In this document: in pieces, positions 7,801-15,636 of the stretch
How the letters are laid out: every line of letters begins with the position of its first letter
How positions within the stretch are numbered: position 1 is the first letter of the stretch
DNA from: Microbacterium oleivorans NBRC 103075
GTDB taxonomy: Bacteria > Actinomycetota > Actinomycetes > Actinomycetales > Microbacteriaceae
DNA length: 64,000 bases
Direction: 5' to 3'
NCBI RefSeq assembly: GCF_001552475.1
Contig: NZ_BCRG01000001.1
Location: 62,001 to 126,000 of the forward strand
Made by a program: the position numbers and the translations under genes
Notes under the pieces: generated by a model
What the model saw: the letters and a program-made list of their open reading frames with translations, nothing else
Told to the model about the DNA's origin: nothing
Database searches by the model: none

Positions 7801-8772
7801 TCAGGTGCGACGGCGCCGTTTCGTCAACCGCACGGTCGGCAGCGGGGGCGCCGGGATGCGCTCGTCGCCGTGGGTGACGACGTGGCCGAAGCGCGGGGAA
7901 TCCGCCTCCCACTCCTCACGTGCCGAGACGATCTCGTCGTGGCTGCGACCGACGAAGTTCCACCACATGACGATGTCGCTCTCGAACGGTTCACCACCCA
8001 GGACGAAGACCGTGACGTCGGTCGGCGCGGCGATCTCGATGACGTCGCGGTCGAGGCCGAGGTAGAGCAGGTCGTGATCGCCGAGGGCGACCGGCTCGTC
8101 GCCGGTATGGACGAGCGGTGCCCCGTCGACCCCGACGATCGCGTGCTCCCAGGCCGGGTTCAGGGGGATCCGGATGCGCGCGCCGGCGGGGATGTAGACC
8201 TCGGCCCCGACGATCGGCGTGTACATGGTGGCGGGAGAGTGGATGCCGGCGAGCTCGCCGACCACGACGACGGCCGCGGCTCCCTCGCCGAGCTCCACGA
8301 TGGGAAGGTCGGTGTGGCGCTCGAAGTCGGGTTCGCCGTGGCGCCGCGACTCGGGGAGGGCGACCCAGAGCTGGAGGGCGTCGGTGACGGTCGGCTCGTC
8401 GCCCATCGAGTACTCCGAGTGGGCGATGCCGGCGCCGCTCGTCATGATGTTGAGCTGGCCGCGTTTGATGACGACGTCGGAGCCGATCGTGTCGCGATGG
8501 CGGGTCTCGCCGGCGAACGGCCACGTCACCGTCTGCAGACCGATGTGCGGGTGGGGTTCGACGCGCATCGTCGTCACCTGCGGGCCGAAACGGTCGAGGA
8601 AGCACCAGGCTCCGACCATCGGCAGCTCGCGCTGCGGCAGGGCGCGGTGCACCTGCATGCCGCGGACGCCGCCAAGGGGGACCTCGCGTGCCGTCAGCAG
8701 CAGCGACCGTGGGCCGTCGCAGGACGGCGGGGAGTCGACGGACTCGGTCGGATCGGTGTCGAGGCGCGTCAT
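7801..8772 (-). CDS. Pirin family protein
   Basis: The 323-aa bicupin protein is metal-binding. Pirin motifs are clear: ALPQRELPMVGAWCFLDRFGP near the N-terminus, then PHPHIGLQTVTW (metal-ligand histidines of the N-terminal cupin), and MTSGAGIAHSEYS shortly after. The second cupin domain has EHAIVGVDG-like strands. Pirins are iron-binding, with reported quercetinase or regulatory activity; the role here is unknown. The ATG at 8772 was chosen because the conserved domain begins about 25 residues later and the small GNAT gene ends 2 bp upstream. Its 3' end is 61 bp from the ECF cluster. Confidence 0.9.
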   Translation of the reverse strand: MTRLDTDPTESVDSPPSCDGPRSLLLTAREVPLGGVRGMQVHRALPQRELPMVGAWCFLDRFGPQVTTMRVEPHPHIGLQTVTWPFAGETRHRDTIGSDVVIKRGQLNIMTSGAGIAHSEYSMGDEPTVTDALQLWVALPESRRHGEPDFERHTDLPIVELGEGAAAVVVVGELAGIHSPATMYTPIVGAEVYIPAGARIRIPLNPAWEHAIVGVDGAPLVHTGDEPVALGDHDLLYLGLDRDVIEIAAPTDVTVFVLGGEPFESDIVMWWNFVGRSHDEIVSAREEWEADSPRFGHVVTHGDERIPAPPLPTVRLTKRRRRT

Positions 8773-8774
8773 CC

Positions 8775-9083
8775 CTACTCCGCGTCGGGTGAGGCGACGG
8801 TGAGTCCGGGCACGGCGTGGTTCTCGAGGTAGCCCGCGACGAACGGGCACTGGGGCACGACCTCCGCGTCGCGGCGGGCGAGGTCGGCGAGCGCGTCGGC
8901 GACGAGCGTCGAGCCGAGGCCCTGCCCCTTGTAGGCGGGGTCGATCTTGGTGTGGGGCATCACGGTGCGACCCCATTCATCGACCGTGAAGAGGGTGTAG
9001 CCCGCCACCGCCCCGTCGACGTGGATCTCGTAGCGATTCTTCTCGTCGTTGCGCGTGACCGTCGGTGCGGCGTCGTGTGCCAC
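8775..9083 (-). CDS. Small GNAT-type N-acetyltransferase (YjdJ-like)
   Basis: The 102-aa protein is a minimal acetyltransferase fold. It starts at GTG with a GGGAG ribosome site 5 nt upstream. The sequence holds NRYEIHVDGAVAGYTLF (beta strands 1-2), MPHTKIDPAYKGQGLGSTLV, which is the acetyl-CoA loop (Q-G-x-G pattern), and VVPQCPFVAGYLENH. The last motif, P-x-C-P/S-[FY], is typical of the short YitT/YjdJ-type group, usually of unknown substrate. It ends 2 bp before the pirin ATG, so the two are probably co-expressed. Confidence 0.85.
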   Translation of the reverse strand: MAHDAAPTVTRNDEKNRYEIHVDGAVAGYTLFTVDEWGRTVMPHTKIDPAYKGQGLGSTLVADALADLARRDAEVVPQCPFVAGYLENHAVPGLTVASPDAE

Positions 9084-9155
9084 GGGGACTCCCTCTGTCG
9101 TGTGGGTCAACCGTAAACGCCGCGCGAGCCTTCCCGCCAGACGCGCCCGGGCTCG

Positions 9156-9191
9156 CCGTTCGTCGCAGCGGTCGCGCCGCTCGTCGCAGCG
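9156..9191 (+). promoter_or_regulatory. Direct repeat, candidate LytTR-regulator site upstream of cstA
   Basis: Two 15-bp copies, CCGTTCGTCGCAGCG at 9156-9170 and CCGCTCGTCGCAGCG at 9177-9191, are identical at 14 of 15 positions and repeat every 21 bp, two helix turns. LytTR-domain regulators typically bind such direct repeats. They lie about 39 bp before the cstA -10 box, an activator-type position. A LytS/LytTR pair is encoded just downstream of cstA. Confidence 0.5.
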
Positions 9192-9229
9192 ACCTCGCCA
9201 GGGGCCGAGCGCCGCGGCATCCGTCTTCC

Positions 9230-9235
9230 TACCCT
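9230..9235 (+). promoter_or_regulatory. -10 box of cstA
   Basis: TACCCT matches the TAnnnT actinobacterial -10 pattern. The predicted start of transcription is near 9242, giving a leader of about 30 nt with an AGAAGGAG ribosome site before the ATG at 9273. Confidence 0.4.
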
Positions 9236-9272
9236 GACCTGTACGCAAAGACGCGCCCAGAAGGAGTCGCCC

Positions 9273-11534
9273 ATGTCTGCACCGTCGCGCCGTGGCAAGG
9301 CCGCCACGCTCGAGCCGGATCCCTCGCTTCCCCCCGTCGCCCTCACCGAGGAGCAGACGGCCAAGGACAGCCGCTGGACGCCGCTGAAGATCGTCATCTG
9401 GGCGCTGATCGCCCTCGCCGGTGGTCTCGGCTGGACGATGCTGGCGATCGTCCGCGGCGAGACCGTCAACGCGATTTGGTTCGTGTTCGCGGCCGTCGCG
9501 ACCTACCTCATCGGATATCGGTTCTATTCGAAGGTCATCGAGAAGCACCTGCTGCGTCCCGACGACCGTCGGGCGACCCCGGCCGAGGTCAAGCAGGACG
9601 GCAAGGACTACGTCCCGACCGACCGCCGTGTCCTTTACGGCCACCACTTCGCTGCCATCGCCGGCGCCGGCCCTCTCGTCGGCCCGGTCCTCGCCGCGCA
9701 GATGGGCTTCCTCCCCGGCACGATCTGGATCATCGTCGGCGTCGTGCTCGCCGGCGCCGTCCAGGACTACACGGTGCTTTTCTTCTCGATGCGTCGCGGC
9801 GGCCGGACGATCGGCCAGATGGCCCGTCAGGAGCTCGGCCGCATCGGCGGCACGGCCGCGATCGTCGCATCGCTGCTGATCATGCTCATCATCGTCGCGA
9901 TCCTCGCGCTCGTCGTCGTCAACGCGCTCGGCGAGAGCCCGTGGGGCGTCTTCTCGGTCTCGATGACCATCCCCATCGCCCTCTTCATGGGGCTGTACCT
10001 GCGCTACCTGCGCCCCGGCAAGGTGACCGAGGTCTCGATCATCGGCTTCGTGCTGCTGATCGGCGCCATCGTCGCCGGCGGCTGGGTCGCGGAGACGGCC
10101 TGGGGCCAGGAGTACCTGCACCTCGACCGCACCGTCATCGCGTGGGGCATCATCATCTACGGCTTCATCGCCGCGGTGCTCCCCGTCTGGCTGCTGCTCG
10201 CTCCCCGCGACTACCTGTCGACGTTCATGAAGATCGGCGTCATCGTGATGCTGGCCGGCGCGATCGTCCTCGTCCGCCCCGAGATCACGGTGCCGGCGGT
10301 GACCGACTTCGCGATCGCAGGAACCGGACCGGTGTTCGCCGGTCCCCTCTTCCCCTTCTTGTTCGTGACCATCGCGTGCGGTGCGCTGTCGGGGTTCCAT
10401 GCGCTCATCGCGTCGGGCACGACCCCGAAGCTCGTCGAGAAGGAGCGTCAGACGCGCTTCATCGGCTACGGCGGCATGATCATGGAGTCCTTCGTCGCGA
10501 TCATGGCGCTCGTCGCCGCGATCTCGATCGACCAGGGCATCTACTACGCGATGAACGCCTCGGCGGCATCGACGATGGGCACCGTGGAGGGTGCGGTCGC
10601 CTTCGTCAACTCGCTCGGCATCACGGGGGTGAACCTCACTCCCGACATGCTGACGAGCACGGCGGCGGCGGTCGGCGAGGAGTCGATCGTCTCGCGCACC
10701 GGCGGCGCACCGACCCTCGCGCTCGGTCTCGCGCACATCATGCAGCAGGCCCTCGGCGGCCAGGCGATGATGGCGTTCTGGTACCACTTCGCGATCATGT
10801 TCGAGGCGTTGTTCATCCTGACGGCAGTGGATGCCGGTACGCGCGTCGCGCGCTTCATGCTGCAGGACTCGATCGGCCACTGGGTCCCCAAGTTCCGCGA
10901 TGTCTCGTGGCGTCCGGGCGTGTGGATCACAACGGCGATCATGGTCGCCGGCTGGGGAGCGATCCTCATCCTCGGTGTGACCGACCCGCTCGGCGGCATC
11001 AACACGTTCTTCCCGCTGTTCGGCATCGCCAACCAGCTGCTCGCCGCGATCGCGCTCGCCGTGGTGCTCGCGATCATCGCGAAGCGCGGTCCGTCGTTCG
11101 TGAAGTGGCTGTGGATCGTCGCCCTGCCGCTCGCGTTCGCCGCCGTCGTCACGATCACCGCCTCGGCCTACAAGATCTTCTCGCCCAACCCGGCGATCGG
11201 ATACTGGTCGAACCACTTCCGCTACCGCGACGCCCTCGCCGCCGGGAACACGGAACTCGGCGAGCCGAAGGTCATGGAGGCCGTCATCCGCAACACCTTC
11301 GTGCAGGGCACCCTGTCGATCGTGTTCGTGACCCTCGCGATCATCGTCATCATCGCCGCGGTGTGCGTCACGATCGCCGCCATCCGCCGCGGCGGCGGCG
11401 AGAACAACGAGGACGAGCCGGTGCCCTCGCGCCGCTTCGCCCCCGCGGGGTTCGTCGCATCGCCGACGGAGCGGGAGCTCGAGAAGCAGTGGGAGCCACT
11501 CTTGGCCGACGAGCGCGCGACGAACCGGCACTGA
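9273..11534 (+). CDS. cstA: Carbon starvation protein CstA family (peptide/pyruvate transporter)
   Basis: The 753-aa polytopic membrane protein has about 16-18 helices. Family landmarks include GHHFAAIAGAGPLVGPVLAAQ near residue 125, the stretch around FHALIASGTTPKLV, and HIMQQALGGQAMMAFWYHF. CstA/BtsT proteins import peptides or pyruvate when carbon is scarce. The start has a strong AGAAGGAG site. The YbdD-like gene follows after 1 nt, the usual partner in CstA loci. The next genes encode a LytS/LytTR system, and in enteric bacteria such pairs (BtsSR, YpdAB) control pyruvate-responsive members of this transporter class. A direct repeat upstream may be the regulator site. Confidence 0.93.
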   Translation: MSAPSRRGKAATLEPDPSLPPVALTEEQTAKDSRWTPLKIVIWALIALAGGLGWTMLAIVRGETVNAIWFVFAAVATYLIGYRFYSKVIEKHLLRPDDRRATPAEVKQDGKDYVPTDRRVLYGHHFAAIAGAGPLVGPVLAAQMGFLPGTIWIIVGVVLAGAVQDYTVLFFSMRRGGRTIGQMARQELGRIGGTAAIVASLLIMLIIVAILALVVVNALGESPWGVFSVSMTIPIALFMGLYLRYLRPGKVTEVSIIGFVLLIGAIVAGGWVAETAWGQEYLHLDRTVIAWGIIIYGFIAAVLPVWLLLAPRDYLSTFMKIGVIVMLAGAIVLVRPEITVPAVTDFAIAGTGPVFAGPLFPFLFVTIACGALSGFHALIASGTTPKLVEKERQTRFIGYGGMIMESFVAIMALVAAISIDQGIYYAMNASAASTMGTVEGAVAFVNSLGITGVNLTPDMLTSTAAAVGEESIVSRTGGAPTLALGLAHIMQQALGGQAMMAFWYHFAIMFEALFILTAVDAGTRVARFMLQDSIGHWVPKFRDVSWRPGVWITTAIMVAGWGAILILGVTDPLGGINTFFPLFGIANQLLAAIALAVVLAIIAKRGPSFVKWLWIVALPLAFAAVVTITASAYKIFSPNPAIGYWSNHFRYRDALAAGNTELGEPKVMEAVIRNTFVQGTLSIVFVTLAIIVIIAAVCVTIAAIRRGGGENNEDEPVPSRRFAPAGFVASPTERELEKQWEPLLADERATNRH

Positions 11535-11535
11535 C

Positions 11536-11772
11536 ATGAGTACACGGACGGATGCCGCGGCCTCGCCGATGCGAGCGATGATCGACCTCGTGCTGCGGGC
11601 GGGCCGCGGCATCCGCTGGTACATGACCACCCTCATGGGCGACACCGCCTACGCGACCTACGTCGCGCACCACCATCGGGTGCACCCCGACGAGGAGCCC
11701 ATGACCGAGCGGCAGTTCTGGCGTCAGAAGATGGACGACCAGGACCGCAACCCGGGCGCCCGCTGCTGCTGA
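11536..11772 (+). CDS. YbdD/YjiX family small protein
   Basis: The 78-aa soluble protein is the usual partner of CstA. It starts 1 nt after the cstA stop. The core RWYMTTLMGDTAYATYVAHH and the following HPDEEPMTERQFWRQKMD are characteristic of the DUF466 (YbdD/YjiX) family, which ends, as here, with cysteines (ARCC). It is thought to be needed for activity of the cognate CstA-type transporter. The two are clearly co-transcribed. Confidence 0.92.
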   Translation: MSTRTDAAASPMRAMIDLVLRAGRGIRWYMTTLMGDTAYATYVAHHHRVHPDEEPMTERQFWRQKMDDQDRNPGARCC

Positions 11773-11783
11773 CGCCCGCGATC

Positions 11784-11795
11784 TAGGCTCGTCGC
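11784..11795 (+). promoter_or_regulatory. -10 box placed for a leaderless start (lytS-like gene)
   Basis: TAGGCT (11784-11789) is followed by 6 nt and then the ATG of the sensor kinase, so the transcript probably begins at the start codon. This gives the sensor operon its own promoter, separate from cstA. Confidence 0.45.
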
Positions 11796-12983
11796 ATGAC
11801 CGATGCCGTCGTCCTCGCCGCTGTGCTCGGCGTGGTCGGCGGCATCGTGCTGTCGGGGTTGCTGCTCCTCGCCCGGCGGTACGCGCGCGGGCCGGGCGGG
11901 CTCGGGAGCGAAGCCGAGGAGGCGACCTACCGGGCGCTCCACCAGGCGAGCCTCGCCGCCCCCTACCTGCGCGGCGGGCTCGACACGGCCGACGTCGCTC
12001 GCGCGGCGCGGCACCTCCGCGCCGTCCTCGGTAGCCCCGCCGTGATGCTCGTGGTCGGCGATGTCGTCGTGGCCCGTGATGGACAGACCGAGGGGCTGGA
12101 TGCCGCGGCCCGTCGCATCGCGTCGCAGGTCGCCGAGACCGGCAAGCGCCGCGTCTTCCCTCGAGCCGACGGCGGCGACGGGCTCGAGGCGGTGGGCGCG
12201 CCCGTCCGGGTCGACGGCGCCGTCGCGGGGGTGCTGATCGCCTTCGCCTCGCCCGTCCGCGCGGCGCTCGTGCGAGCCGCGGGTGAAGTCGCCGACTGGT
12301 GCGCGGCGCAGGCCACCCTGGGCGAACTCGACGCGTCGCGGGCAGCGCTCGCCGAGGCCGAGCTGAGGTCGCTCCGCGCGCAGATCTCGCCGCACTTCAT
12401 CTACAACGCGCTCACGGCGATCGCCTCGTTCATCTCCACCGACCCACCGCGCGCCCGCGAACTGGTGCTCGAGTTCGCCGACTTCACGCGCTACTCGTTC
12501 CGGCGCCAGGGGGAGTTCACGACGCTCTCCGAAGAGCTCCGCAGCATCCACTCCTATCTCGAGCTCGAGCACGCGCGCTTCGGCGGGAGGCTGTCGGTGA
12601 CGCTGCGGATCTCGCCCGAGACGCTGGCTACGGTCATCCCGTTCCTGTCGGTGCAGCCCCTCGTCGAGAACGCCGTCCGACACGGGCTGGAGCCCGGGGA
12701 GGGCGGCGGCACGATCCTCATCGCGTCGGAGGATGCCGCGACCCACACCGAGATCACCGTCGAGGACGACGGCGCGGGCATGGATCCCGAAGAGCTGCAC
12801 GCGCTCCTGACCCGCGCCGACGACGGCCGCAACGTCGGCCTGCGGAACGTCGACACCCGCCTCCGCCAGCTGTACGGCGCCGAGGGAGGGCTCGTCGTCG
12901 AGACCGCGCCGGGCGCCGGTACTCTCGTCCGCATGCGGATCCCGAAATCGCAGCCGCATCACCTGGCGCGGGGCGAGGAGTGA
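11796..12983 (+). CDS. LytS-type sensor histidine kinase
   Basis: The 395-aa protein has one N-terminal transmembrane helix (about residues 5-27), a GAF-like sensing region (45-170), then the LytS/YehU-type kinase. The phospho-acceptor is His200 in ISPHFIYNALTAIASF. A Y-L-x-L-E-x-A-R-F motif follows, and the C-terminal ATPase has QPLVENAVRHGL (N box) and DDGAGM (G box). With only one membrane helix it probably senses an intracellular signal rather than using the multi-helix 5TM-LytS domain. The LytTR regulator gene overlaps its stop by 4 nt. It probably controls the neighbouring carbon-uptake genes cstA and the SSS symporter. Confidence 0.92.
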   Translation: MTDAVVLAAVLGVVGGIVLSGLLLLARRYARGPGGLGSEAEEATYRALHQASLAAPYLRGGLDTADVARAARHLRAVLGSPAVMLVVGDVVVARDGQTEGLDAAARRIASQVAETGKRRVFPRADGGDGLEAVGAPVRVDGAVAGVLIAFASPVRAALVRAAGEVADWCAAQATLGELDASRAALAEAELRSLRAQISPHFIYNALTAIASFISTDPPRARELVLEFADFTRYSFRRQGEFTTLSEELRSIHSYLELEHARFGGRLSVTLRISPETLATVIPFLSVQPLVENAVRHGLEPGEGGGTILIASEDAATHTEITVEDDGAGMDPEELHALLTRADDGRNVGLRNVDTRLRQLYGAEGGLVVETAPGAGTLVRMRIPKSQPHHLARGEE

Positions 12984-13699
12984 GCGTCGTGATCGACGTC
13001 CTGGTCGCCGACGACGAGAAGCCCGCTCTCGACGAGCTCGCCTTCCTCCTGCGCGCCGACGCCCGCATCGGCGAGGTCCTCACGGCATCGTCGGGCGCCG
13101 AGGCGCTGCGCCTGCTCACCGAACGACCTGTCGCCGCGGCATTCCTCGACATCCACATGCCGGGGATCACGGGGCTCGAGCTCGCCGGTGCGCTGCGCGG
13201 GCTTGCGATGCCTCCCGCGATCGTGTTCGTGACCGCCGACGACGCCCACGCGGTCGACGCGTTCGAGCTGCGGGCACTCGACTACCTCCTCAAGCCGGTG
13301 CGTATCGAGCGGCTGCGGCGGGCTGTCGACCGGATCGCCCTCAACGACCGTCCCGCCGAGTCCGACGAGGTGCTGCCCGTCACCGTCGGCTCGGCCGTCC
13401 GGTTCGTGCACCGCAGCGACGTCCGCTGGGTGCGCGCCGAGGGCGACTACACCCGGCTCCACACCGACGGCGCGTCGGGGCACCTCGTCCGCATCCCGAT
13501 CTCGGAGCTCGAGACCCGGTGGGTGGATGCCGGCTTCGTCCGGGTCCATCGCTCGTTCCTCGTGCGGGCGGCATCCGTCACCGAGGTGCGCCTCTCCGGA
13601 GCCGAACCGACTGTCTGGATCGGCGACACGGCGCTGCCGGTGAGCCGGCGCCTGCTCCCCGCGGTTCGCGAGGCGCTCGTCGGGCGGGGCGGATCGTGA
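12980..13699 (+). CDS. LytTR-family response regulator
   Basis: The 239-aa regulator has an N-terminal receiver domain with acidic pocket DDE (residues 11-13), phospho-acceptor Asp57 in AFLDIHMPG, Thr in VTADD and Lys in LLKPV. The C-terminal LytTR DNA-binding domain has VRFVHRSDVRWVRAEGDYTRLH and FVRVHRSFLVR, the typical conserved strand patterns. The GTG at 12980 overlaps the kinase stop (GTGA), so translation is coupled; a second GTG 9 nt later is possible. It probably binds direct repeats upstream of transporter genes such as those at 9156-9191. Confidence 0.93.
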   Translation: MSVVIDVLVADDEKPALDELAFLLRADARIGEVLTASSGAEALRLLTERPVAAAFLDIHMPGITGLELAGALRGLAMPPAIVFVTADDAHAVDAFELRALDYLLKPVRIERLRRAVDRIALNDRPAESDEVLPVTVGSAVRFVHRSDVRWVRAEGDYTRLHTDGASGHLVRIPISELETRWVDAGFVRVHRSFLVRAASVTEVRLSGAEPTVWIGDTALPVSRRLLPAVREALVGRGGS

Positions 13700-14061
13700 C
13701 CCGCGAGCGGGTGCGCGTCACCGCGGGAGCGGGACGCCCGGGTGCACCCACGCGCGGGATCGCCCTGCCGGGTGCGCCCGTCGACGATGCCGAGGCGGCC
13801 TACGCGCGGGCACTGCGCCGCTCGCAGCTGCGCCTTGCGGTGGGAACTCTGCTCGGCTTCGTGACGGTGACGCTCGTGCTGCTCGGCGCGCTCACCCTGA
13901 TCCCCGAGCTCGACGACATCGTGCTGCTCGGCGTGCCACTGTCGTGGCTGCTGCACGCGTTCGGCTTCTATCCCGTGATCGCGGGGTTCGCGATCCTCTA
14001 CGTCCGCGGAGCGAACCGCAACGAACGGCGCTGGCGGGCGCTCCGCGACGAGGGCGCGTGA
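13696..14061 (+). CDS. DUF485-like small membrane protein, partner of SSS symporter
   Basis: The 121-aa protein has an N-terminal cytoplasmic part of about 50 residues, two transmembrane helices (LAVGTLLGFVTVTLVLLGAL and the segment around WLLHAFGFYPVIAGFAILYV) and a basic C-terminus (RGANRNERRWRALRDEG). This matches the small YjcH/DUF485 proteins found beside acetate/pyruvate SSS symporters (ActP, MctC). The GTG overlaps the regulator stop, and the symporter GTG overlaps its own stop, so the four genes from lytS to the symporter form one tightly coupled operon. Confidence 0.75.
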   Translation: MTRERVRVTAGAGRPGAPTRGIALPGAPVDDAEAAYARALRRSQLRLAVGTLLGFVTVTLVLLGALTLIPELDDIVLLGVPLSWLLHAFGFYPVIAGFAILYVRGANRNERRWRALRDEGA

Positions 14062-15515
14062 ACGCGTTGCTCGACCTCGTCGCGGTCGCGGCCGTCGTCG
14101 GGGCGACCGTCCTCATCGGGGCGTACGGGCTGCGGGTGTCGCGGACCACGAGCGACTTCTTCGTGGCATCCCGCACCGTCCGCCCGGTGTGGAACGCCTC
14201 GGCGATCAGCGGGGAGTACCTCTCGGCGGGGACGTTCCTCGGTCTGTCGGGACTCGTGCTCCTGAGCGGTGCGGAGGGGTTCTGGTTCCCCATCGGATAC
14301 GCCGCCGGATACCTGCTCGTGCTGCTGTTCGTCGCCGCGCCCCTTCGCCGAAGCGGCGCCTACACGATCCCCGATTTCATCGAGGCGCGACTCGAGTCGC
14401 GCTTCGCCCGTCGGGTCACGAGTGCAGGATGCCTGCTCATCGGATGGCTGTACATCGTGCCGCAGCTGCACGGCGCCGGCATCACCCTGCAGGTCGTCGC
14501 CGACATCCCGCCGTGGGTGGGCGCGGTCCTCGTTGCGGTGCTGGTCGCGGCGGCCGCGGCCGCGGGCGGGATGCGGGCCATCACCTACGTGCAGGCGTTC
14601 CAGTACTGGTTGAAGCTGACGGCGCTGCTCGTGCCCGCGGTGCTGATCGTATTCGCCGTGAACGGCGGCGCACCGGACATCGATCCCCGGGTCGTGTTCC
14701 CGCCCGAGGCGGGGCCGTCGGGGCTGGATGCCTACGCGGCGGGGTCGCTGCTGCTCGCCCTGCTGTTCGGCACGATGGGGCTCCCGCACGTCCTCGTGCG
14801 GTTCTACACGAGCCCGACCGGCGGCTCCGCGCGGCGGACGACGGTGCTCGTCATCGTCATGGTGAGCGTCTTCTACGCCGTCTCGAGCGTCATCGGACTG
14901 CTCGCGCGCGTGGTCGCGCCCGACCTCGCCCGGCCCGGAGTCGCCGATACCGTCGCGCTCGTCCTGCCGGCGCGCGTCTTCCCCGGGATCATCGGCGAGT
15001 TGCTGACCGCGCTCGTCGTCGCCGGCGCGTTCGCGGCGTTCCTCGCCACCTCGGCGGGACTCACCGTCTCGCTCGCCGGCGTCATCAGTCAGGACGTCTT
15101 CTCGGGGTCCGTCCGCTCCTTCCGACTGTCGGCCGCCGTCGTCGCGCTCGTTCCGCTCGCGATCGCACTGCTGACCGCCCCGGCCGGGCTGGTCGCCTCG
15201 GTCGGCATCGTGTTCGTGTTCGCGGCATCCGCTCTATCGCCCGTCCTGCTGCTGTCGATCTGGTGGTCGCGGCTGACGGCGCGGGGCGCCGTGGCGGGGA
15301 TGGTGACGGGGGCGGCGGCGTGTGGGGTCGCGTTCCTGGTGCACGCGGCGGTCGGCGGCGTCGGACTCGCGGCGCCACTGCTCGCCCAGCCGGCGGCGTG
15401 GACCATCCCGCTCGCCACCGTCGTCACCGTGGTCGTGTCGCTGACCGACCGCGCGGGCGCGCCGGTGAGCACGGGCGCCTACCTCGCCCGCCTGCATACG
15501 CCGGGCCGCGGCTGA
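14058..15515 (+). CDS. Sodium:solute symporter (SSS family, ActP/MctC-like)
   Basis: The 485-aa protein has about 13 transmembrane helices. Early motifs TTSDFFVASRTVRPVWNASAIS and GEYLSAGTFLGLSG match the acetate/pyruvate/propionate branch of the solute:sodium symporters, and GTMGLPHVLVRFYT is the conserved helix-6/7 signature of that branch. It probably imports short monocarboxylates with Na+ or H+. The GTG start overlaps the DUF485 stop. Regulation through the LytS/LytTR pair encoded in the same operon is likely, so a starving cell would express peptide/pyruvate (CstA) and carboxylate uptake together. Confidence 0.9.
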   Translation: MNALLDLVAVAAVVGATVLIGAYGLRVSRTTSDFFVASRTVRPVWNASAISGEYLSAGTFLGLSGLVLLSGAEGFWFPIGYAAGYLLVLLFVAAPLRRSGAYTIPDFIEARLESRFARRVTSAGCLLIGWLYIVPQLHGAGITLQVVADIPPWVGAVLVAVLVAAAAAAGGMRAITYVQAFQYWLKLTALLVPAVLIVFAVNGGAPDIDPRVVFPPEAGPSGLDAYAAGSLLLALLFGTMGLPHVLVRFYTSPTGGSARRTTVLVIVMVSVFYAVSSVIGLLARVVAPDLARPGVADTVALVLPARVFPGIIGELLTALVVAGAFAAFLATSAGLTVSLAGVISQDVFSGSVRSFRLSAAVVALVPLAIALLTAPAGLVASVGIVFVFAASALSPVLLLSIWWSRLTARGAVAGMVTGAAACGVAFLVHAAVGGVGLAAPLLAQPAAWTIPLATVVTVVVSLTDRAGAPVSTGAYLARLHTPGRG

Positions 15516-15529
15516 CCCGCGGACTGCCC

Positions 15530-15629
15530 CGCGTCCCGTTCTCCGGGGCCGTTCCGCGTCCCGTTCTCCGGAGAAACGCTCGGATCCACCGGGGTCGCCG
15601 TGCGACAACCGGTTTCCTCCGGAGAACGG
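15530..15629. repeat. Clustered direct and inverted repeats between symporter and GH3 genes
   Basis: The 17-mer CGCGTCCCGTTCTCCGG occurs twice (15530-15546, 15555-15571), 25 bp apart. The second copy extends into the palindrome TTCTCCGGAGAA. A third copy of its core lies inverted at 15619-15629 (CCGGAGAACGG). Together 15561-15577 and 15612-15629 can pair as a stem of about 17 bp with one bulge. It may end the symporter operon or hold a regulator site for the GH3 gene. Confidence 0.6.
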
Positions 15630-15636
15630 CACGCTC

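Noticed and set aside
8775..11645. A 956-codon open frame on the minus strand opposite cstA.
   Set aside because: Only its last 102 codons (the small GNAT gene) look like a protein; the rest is rich in Arg, Asp and His runs typical of the antisense of a GC-rich gene, and cstA on the other strand is unambiguous.
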